Shown here: positions 59,420-64,000 of the stretch, piece after piece
Numbering within the stretch: position 1 is the stretch's first letter
Layout: each line of letters opens with the position of its first letter
Origin: Apostichopus japonicus
Taxonomy: Eukaryota > Echinodermata > Holothuroidea > Aspidochirotida > Stichopodidae
Direction: 5' to 3'
Assembly: GCF_037975245.1 (NCBI RefSeq)
Contig: NC_092561.1
Location: 13,079,001-13,143,000 of the forward strand
DNA length: 64,000 nt
Notes under the pieces: generated by a model
The model's database searches: none
What the model was told of the DNA's origin: nothing
The model's input: the letters and a program-made list of their open reading frames with translations, nothing else
Program-made: the position numbers and the translations under genes

Positions 59420-62400
59420 ATGATGACTTTCACCATCCGCATGGTGGTTGTGGCTACAGGGATCTTTGGGAACATTGCTCTCGGGCTGGACGATAAGGTA
59501 AATCAAACGTTAAGAAGTTAAGAATGAAAGCTAAGGAAGTTGGATGGTTCATATAAATTGCTGATCTACCTTTTCAATCATGCAACTTGATTAATCGTGA
59601 ATATTTGGAGACCCATACCGAAAAATATATAATATATAGTTTAACATATTTAAATTGATTAAAGTTTAGATTCATTGATATTTGTATATCTACTATCTCT
59701 AAAATAACAATAATAAACCAATTTTAATTGTTGTGATATATCACCTGCACCAAATGTCGACGTCAGACTTCTTGGAAAACTTTTTCGATATAACTTGTCA
59801 CATGTTCACTCAGACTGCATTGTAGGTCAGTCGGTACTAAGTTTCTTGATCATATTTACTTCTTGAATTTTCCTGAAATCAGAAGACCGGAGACAATATA
59901 CAACATCTACCCCTCCCAAAAATTAGATTTGCTTATTACAGAAACAGCAATGGTTAATATATGACAGTTGTCAGCATAAGTACGTATACATTTTATATTA
60001 TATTTTATTGTCAGTAAAAATCAAGATTACTGTGTTGACAGACAATGTCATGTCTCTCAATGTACGTCGGAAAAAAAGAAGTGAAGATAATATGTGGATC
60101 GTAACTTGTAGTGAAGTTGGTGACGGTGGCTAGAGCCCCCATGAGTTGTGTTGGTGTTGTTGTTGTTATAACCGCTCATCTTATATTAAGGCTAAATATT
60201 GCTAAATAATATATGGAAATAAGATAATACAGAAGGTTCGGTTTCAATTTAAGGAACCATCCGAAATTGTAAATACGTTTCTTCATAGATACCGTAAACT
60301 TACTCCGACTTGCATTATTATATAAGGTAGAAGAAAGATCAATTATGTCTAAATCAGAATTTATTCTGAATAAATAATTAGATTAATGAATTAATTAGAT
60401 TAATTCAGCAAGACGGCATTTGATGTCTCCATGTAATCTCTGGGTACAGGGTTGTGGTCGAGCAGCACAAAGGGCGGTGGCATAGAAGGAATGTAGCCTA
60501 CCATATGGGATGTCTTGGGTTCGTTCCTTGACCGACCAAAGTAAATGGCGTTTACCTCCAGGAAACATCTACGGTTTTGCCATCTGCAATGGATTGTAAA
60601 TATTCAAAATAATCTAAAACTGTAAATCGAAAAGCCACCCGACGTCAGGTTACAAGCCATTGCGACAGAGTATCGTAAAATAACTGCCTTGAGACTGAAA
60701 GAGGACAAGATTTACAACCGGGATTGATGGGACTGGGGCTAAGGCCCTCAATATTAGGTTCAAATTTGGAAGGGAGATGGAAGAAAAGGGAAAGACGTGT
60801 ATAGTAACTGACCATTCGAAACCCCTAAGATTCTTCATTTGACTTACATTGTTTTTGTCTAACATTAATCCTTTTCTTCTATGTGATAATATTATGGTGT
60901 ACAAGTAAGTTGGCCTGACGTTTCGATCCTAGAAGGATCTTCTTCAGAGGCTAAATGACTCGTAACAGTAACTTAAGGGACAATAACACGCACAGATTAC
61001 AGACAGGTTAATGAGCATGGTAAACACAAAGGGATAAATGTAAGGGGATCAGTAGACAAGGGATGGAAAGAAGAAAGAATGAAACCAGCAGGGGAAGGGA
61101 GAGGTAGGAGGTAAACAGTAGAAGGACAAAACAAAGAGAGGATTACGGGAAGGGGGTAGGGAATAAACTAGAGAAGGACAAAGACAGAAAGGTGAGGAGA
61201 AAAAAGGGATGGAAGAGAGCTATGAGAAGAGGAGTGACAAGGGGGGGGGGTGAGAAGAAAATATATTATTGTTGTTATTATTGTTAGTGTCTTTACCTTT
61301 TTAGGAAATTATCACTCCAAATGCACCCTACCAATGCCCTCTCACCTCTCAACCAGTGATGTATCGCGACTGTAGCGAAATACAGGCTGAATGTCATTCA
61401 CAAGCCAGTGGGGTATATCAAATTCAACCAGAGGGATATGGTGCATTTAAGGTGTATTGCGATTTCGACACTGACGAAGGAGGATGGACGGTAACAACGT
61501 TTTTGTTCATTAATTTATTTATTCTACTCGCTTGTTTGGAATGTGATACATGTTTATATATTCCGCCTAACACAGTAGAACGCATAGGGCACGGTTGTTG
61601 TCAGTCTACAGGGGTTTGCGCAAATATCAACCATGATGGATGTCTTATGTTCTACTAAGGTAGATGTCTAGGGAACCTTTGATGAAGCGCGCAAGTGTCA
61701 TTTACTTCCTATTACCCTGCCTGACAGCTCTCATATATAGCCTTCGCATAAAAAGTTTCTATTAGGTCTTACAGCCTTGGAACGTTAATTCAAATTTCTG
61801 AACGTACCCATTTTACTTCACTCAGCTCTACAAGGAATGAAATGGTCCTGACACTTGACGCATACGTCTGGTCAACGAACCTCGTGATACATGAAATTGT
61901 ATCATGTATACGTATCTTTAGATTTGATGATCACGTCTTTTACATTCCTACCCTACAGGTGTTTCAACGACGCTTGGACGGATCAGTCAATTTTGATAAA
62001 CTGTGGACTGATTACAAAAATGGCTTCGGCTTTCTAAACACAGAATTCTGGCTTGGTAATGAAAAACTTGCCTACCTCACCGCTCAGAAGAACTACGAGT
62101 TACGAATAGATTTCCGAAACAAACACGGAGACCCCTACTACGCATCATATGATCACTTTCGTGTTGGTGACTCGGGCAATTACTATAATCTTTTGTTGGG
62201 GGTATACTCCGGAAATAGTGGTAGGTGTAATCTCAACCGATAGTCTCGGAGAGTTATTAATCGGTTTAAATGATAACTAAAGCAAGATTTTAGACTTTTT
62301 ATGTCAGAGCCCTAGAAGGAAAGAGAGGAATAAAGAGTGCTAGTAATGTTTCTATAACTACTCCGGTTTTCGAGATATTCAGATTTAAAATATATTTCTG

Positions 62401-64000
62401 GAAGGCTCCTTTCAGGCTAAACTGAAGGTGATTCTGGCATCTCATCAGCAGGTGAAAATATGAATGTTAATTTATCTTTTATCAATTTTAATATTTGGAC
62501 CAAAACTTGTTCTTTTAAATTCATATTAACAACAGAGTATCATTGCAAGATGTCCAACCCCCCTTTTTATTGTGAAGGTTGCAATGCATTGTAAGAATGT
62601 TATCTGGAGCCATGAAAGTCTCGTGTTTGTCTATTGACATTGTGTAACGTATGACGGAGGTAATTATATGTCTGTTAAACTAAATTTTCCATCTATTTTA
62701 ATTGTTTAGGTCATTTTGCTAGAATTGAAAGCGGTGTAGCAAAATACTCAGTACTGATAGGAGTATGCGTTAGCGATTAACGACATATCGAATGTTGTGC
62801 CACAAGTCATCTTTTAACCCAACACAGGCACAAATCAATTCAAAGTTAGTCAAATAAGCTCTGTCGTTTTCAAGTTTATGCTTACTTTTCGTAGACCTAA
62901 ATAACAATTTACAGTTCCAGGTAACATTACAATTGTTAATGGAACCTCAATGCTGATGACAAGTTCAACGAAACATGCGGTTACGGGATGTACCAAACAC
63001 TTAAGTCTTAGATTAAAAATGTATAATGCTAGAAGTCCTGTTATGTAAAACGAGCATAATTGGTCCATTTCCCATCTTAATACTATTTTGCGTTACTTCG
63101 ATTGAAAGCAGAGCGCTTTTTAAGAATATTTTGAAGAATTCAACAAGTGGGGAAAAGGATCGGGGGTGGGGGGGGGGGGACCTGCACCAACGTGACAATA
63201 TTATACAATATTAGGGACAGATGGATCGGAACCCCATTGGGGAGGATCGAGGGTCACCCTCCCGGCTCTTCCTCCAATGGAATTGTAGACGTCAAATGGT
63301 ACGTTCAAAGAACTATAATGACTATCAATTAGTTTTCTTTAATAAGGTTAAGACGCTAGCTTGTGATAGTAAAATAACTTCTGATTTTGTTTGTATTAGA
63401 AAAAAAAGGGCGGGCGGCTGTTCGACTTTCAACTGCCTGGATCCCTGCCTGAAGATACTATGCAAAGATCTTGCGGATGTCAAATGTTCACCCCACCCCT
63501 CCGCCTCTTTGGGTTAGAAACATAATTTAGGTCTTAAGTTTGCACATAAAACGAAAAAAATATAGTCCTCTCGAAATTTCGACAATAAATGAAAAGGAAG
63601 TGACACGACCAAACCAAAATAGTAAAAATATTAAGGTAGGCTTGTAATATTTCCTCAATCATCTCTAACGAAATCAGCTTTTTACAAATTCTCTTTCCTT
63701 TAGGTATCAGGTTCAGAATTTTCATTCTACTGATATTCGTAATTAAATATCATGCATACACCCATAAATACGTACATTGTCATCACATGCGATGTATAGA
63801 AGTGTACAGTATTGCAGAAGTCGAATATCACATCTTTTTATTTCTTAATTCAAGGGAACGATGCTCTCGACTATCACAGGAACATGTCATTCTCAACGAG
63901 CGACGCAGATCACGATGAGCATGATAATTCGAACTGCGCCAGTGTAAATGGAGGGGGCTGGTGGTTCAAAACTTGCGATACTTCTAATTTGAATGGTCGC
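59420..64000 (+). CDS. Secreted fibrinogen-related (FReD) protein, first four exons, continues past right edge
   Basis: Exons 59420-59497 (ATG, signal peptide MMTFTIRMVVVATGIFGNIA), 61305-61490, 61959-62220 and 63855->64000; all GT-AG, phases 0, 0 and 1 agree. The 224 residues in view give a signal peptide, a short linker, then a fibrinogen C-terminal domain: C37, YRDCSEIQAEC, GVYQIQPEGYGAFKVYCDFD, TDEGGWTVFQRRLDGSVNFD, GFGFLNTEFWLGNEKLAYLT, and the Ca-binding/cis-peptide region STSDADHDEHDNSNCA followed by GGGWWFKTCDTSNLNG. Known: such proteins in invertebrates act as secreted lectins (ficolin, tachylectin or FREP type) that bind acetylated sugars in immunity. No collagen or coiled-coil segment separates signal peptide and domain, so it resembles short fibrinogen-like proteins. 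The last part of the domain is outside the window. An alternative start is the next ATG at 59423. Confidence 0.92.
60449..60570 (+). mobile_element. tRNA-like SINE head in FReD intron 1
   Basis: TGGTCGAGCAG (60454-60464) resembles tRNA box A and GGGTTCGTTCC (60517-60527) box B, spaced as in Leu/Ser-type tRNAs. Acceptor-stem pairing is not apparent, so a SINE or tRNA pseudogene is more likely than a working tRNA. Confidence 0.45.
60905..61255 (-). mobile_element. Penelope-like pseudo-LTR fragment with hammerhead-like motif (FReD intron 1)
   Basis: On the minus strand near 60953-60915: GCCT, then CTGAAGA, A, a GATCC-TTCTA-GGATC hairpin, then GAAAC-GTC and AGGC. This matches a hammerhead ribozyme layout with a four-pair stem I, a five-pair stem II and a nearly absent stem III, as described for Penelope-like elements. 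One extra A before stem II departs from the consensus. Purine-rich GGGAAGGG/AAGGACAAAG sequence follows on the plus strand to about 61255. Confidence 0.55.

Overview
This is a eukaryotic (metazoan) nuclear window. It has spliced genes with GT-AG introns, deuterostome-type protein families and dense DNA transposons and retrotransposons. No operons, CRISPR arrays or prokaryotic signals are seen. The gene content (a death-domain protein, the trafficking factor MON1, a secreted fibrinogen-domain protein) and the repeat mix (BEL/Pao, CR1/L2-like, Penelope-like, hAT, Harbinger) fit an invertebrate deuterostome. An echinoderm, perhaps a sea cucumber, is my inference and is not proven by the sequence.

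Layout. 1-3781 (minus): uninterrupted N-terminal 1260 codons of a BEL/Pao retrotransposon polyprotein running off the left edge. 5633-7542 (plus): last three exons of a death-domain protein. 8200-25290: a transposon-rich block. It holds an inverted repeat, a 4.8 kb element with CACTG ends and a large internal palindrome, a non-LTR fragment split by a hAT element that contains another hAT, a U2-like snRNA sequence, and a second non-LTR fragment split by a 3.3 kb element that contains a Harbinger-like MITE and several satellites. 25986-44166 (plus): a complete MON1 gene. All 14 coding exons can be assembled with consistent phases to 547 codons plus stop. 44.7-46.5 kb: an inverted-repeat element with a broken THAP domain. 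46.5-53.1 kb: mostly featureless. 53172-54795 (plus): a two-exon gene for a 52-residue secreted peptide that I do not recognise. 55-57.3 kb: Penelope-like and non-LTR remnants. 59420 to the right edge (plus): first four exons of a secreted fibrinogen-related (FReD) protein, continuing beyond the window.

The most striking observation is in MON1 intron 4. Its 5' splice site lies in a ~34-bp tandem array with 19 GTAAGC motifs. Its 3' splice site, with the first 46 nt of exon 5, lies in a ~155-bp tandem array of 7 copies. Both ends of one intron are therefore followed or preceded by many decoy splice sites. Introns 6, 7, 10, 11, 12 and 13 carry further tandem arrays or duplications, including ~41 copies of a 24-bp unit containing TCTGCAG. 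The unrecognised secreted peptide is the second candidate for something new.

The host genes are independent of one another. MON1 acts in endosome maturation, the death-domain protein probably in signalling, and the FReD protein and the small peptide are predicted to be secreted.
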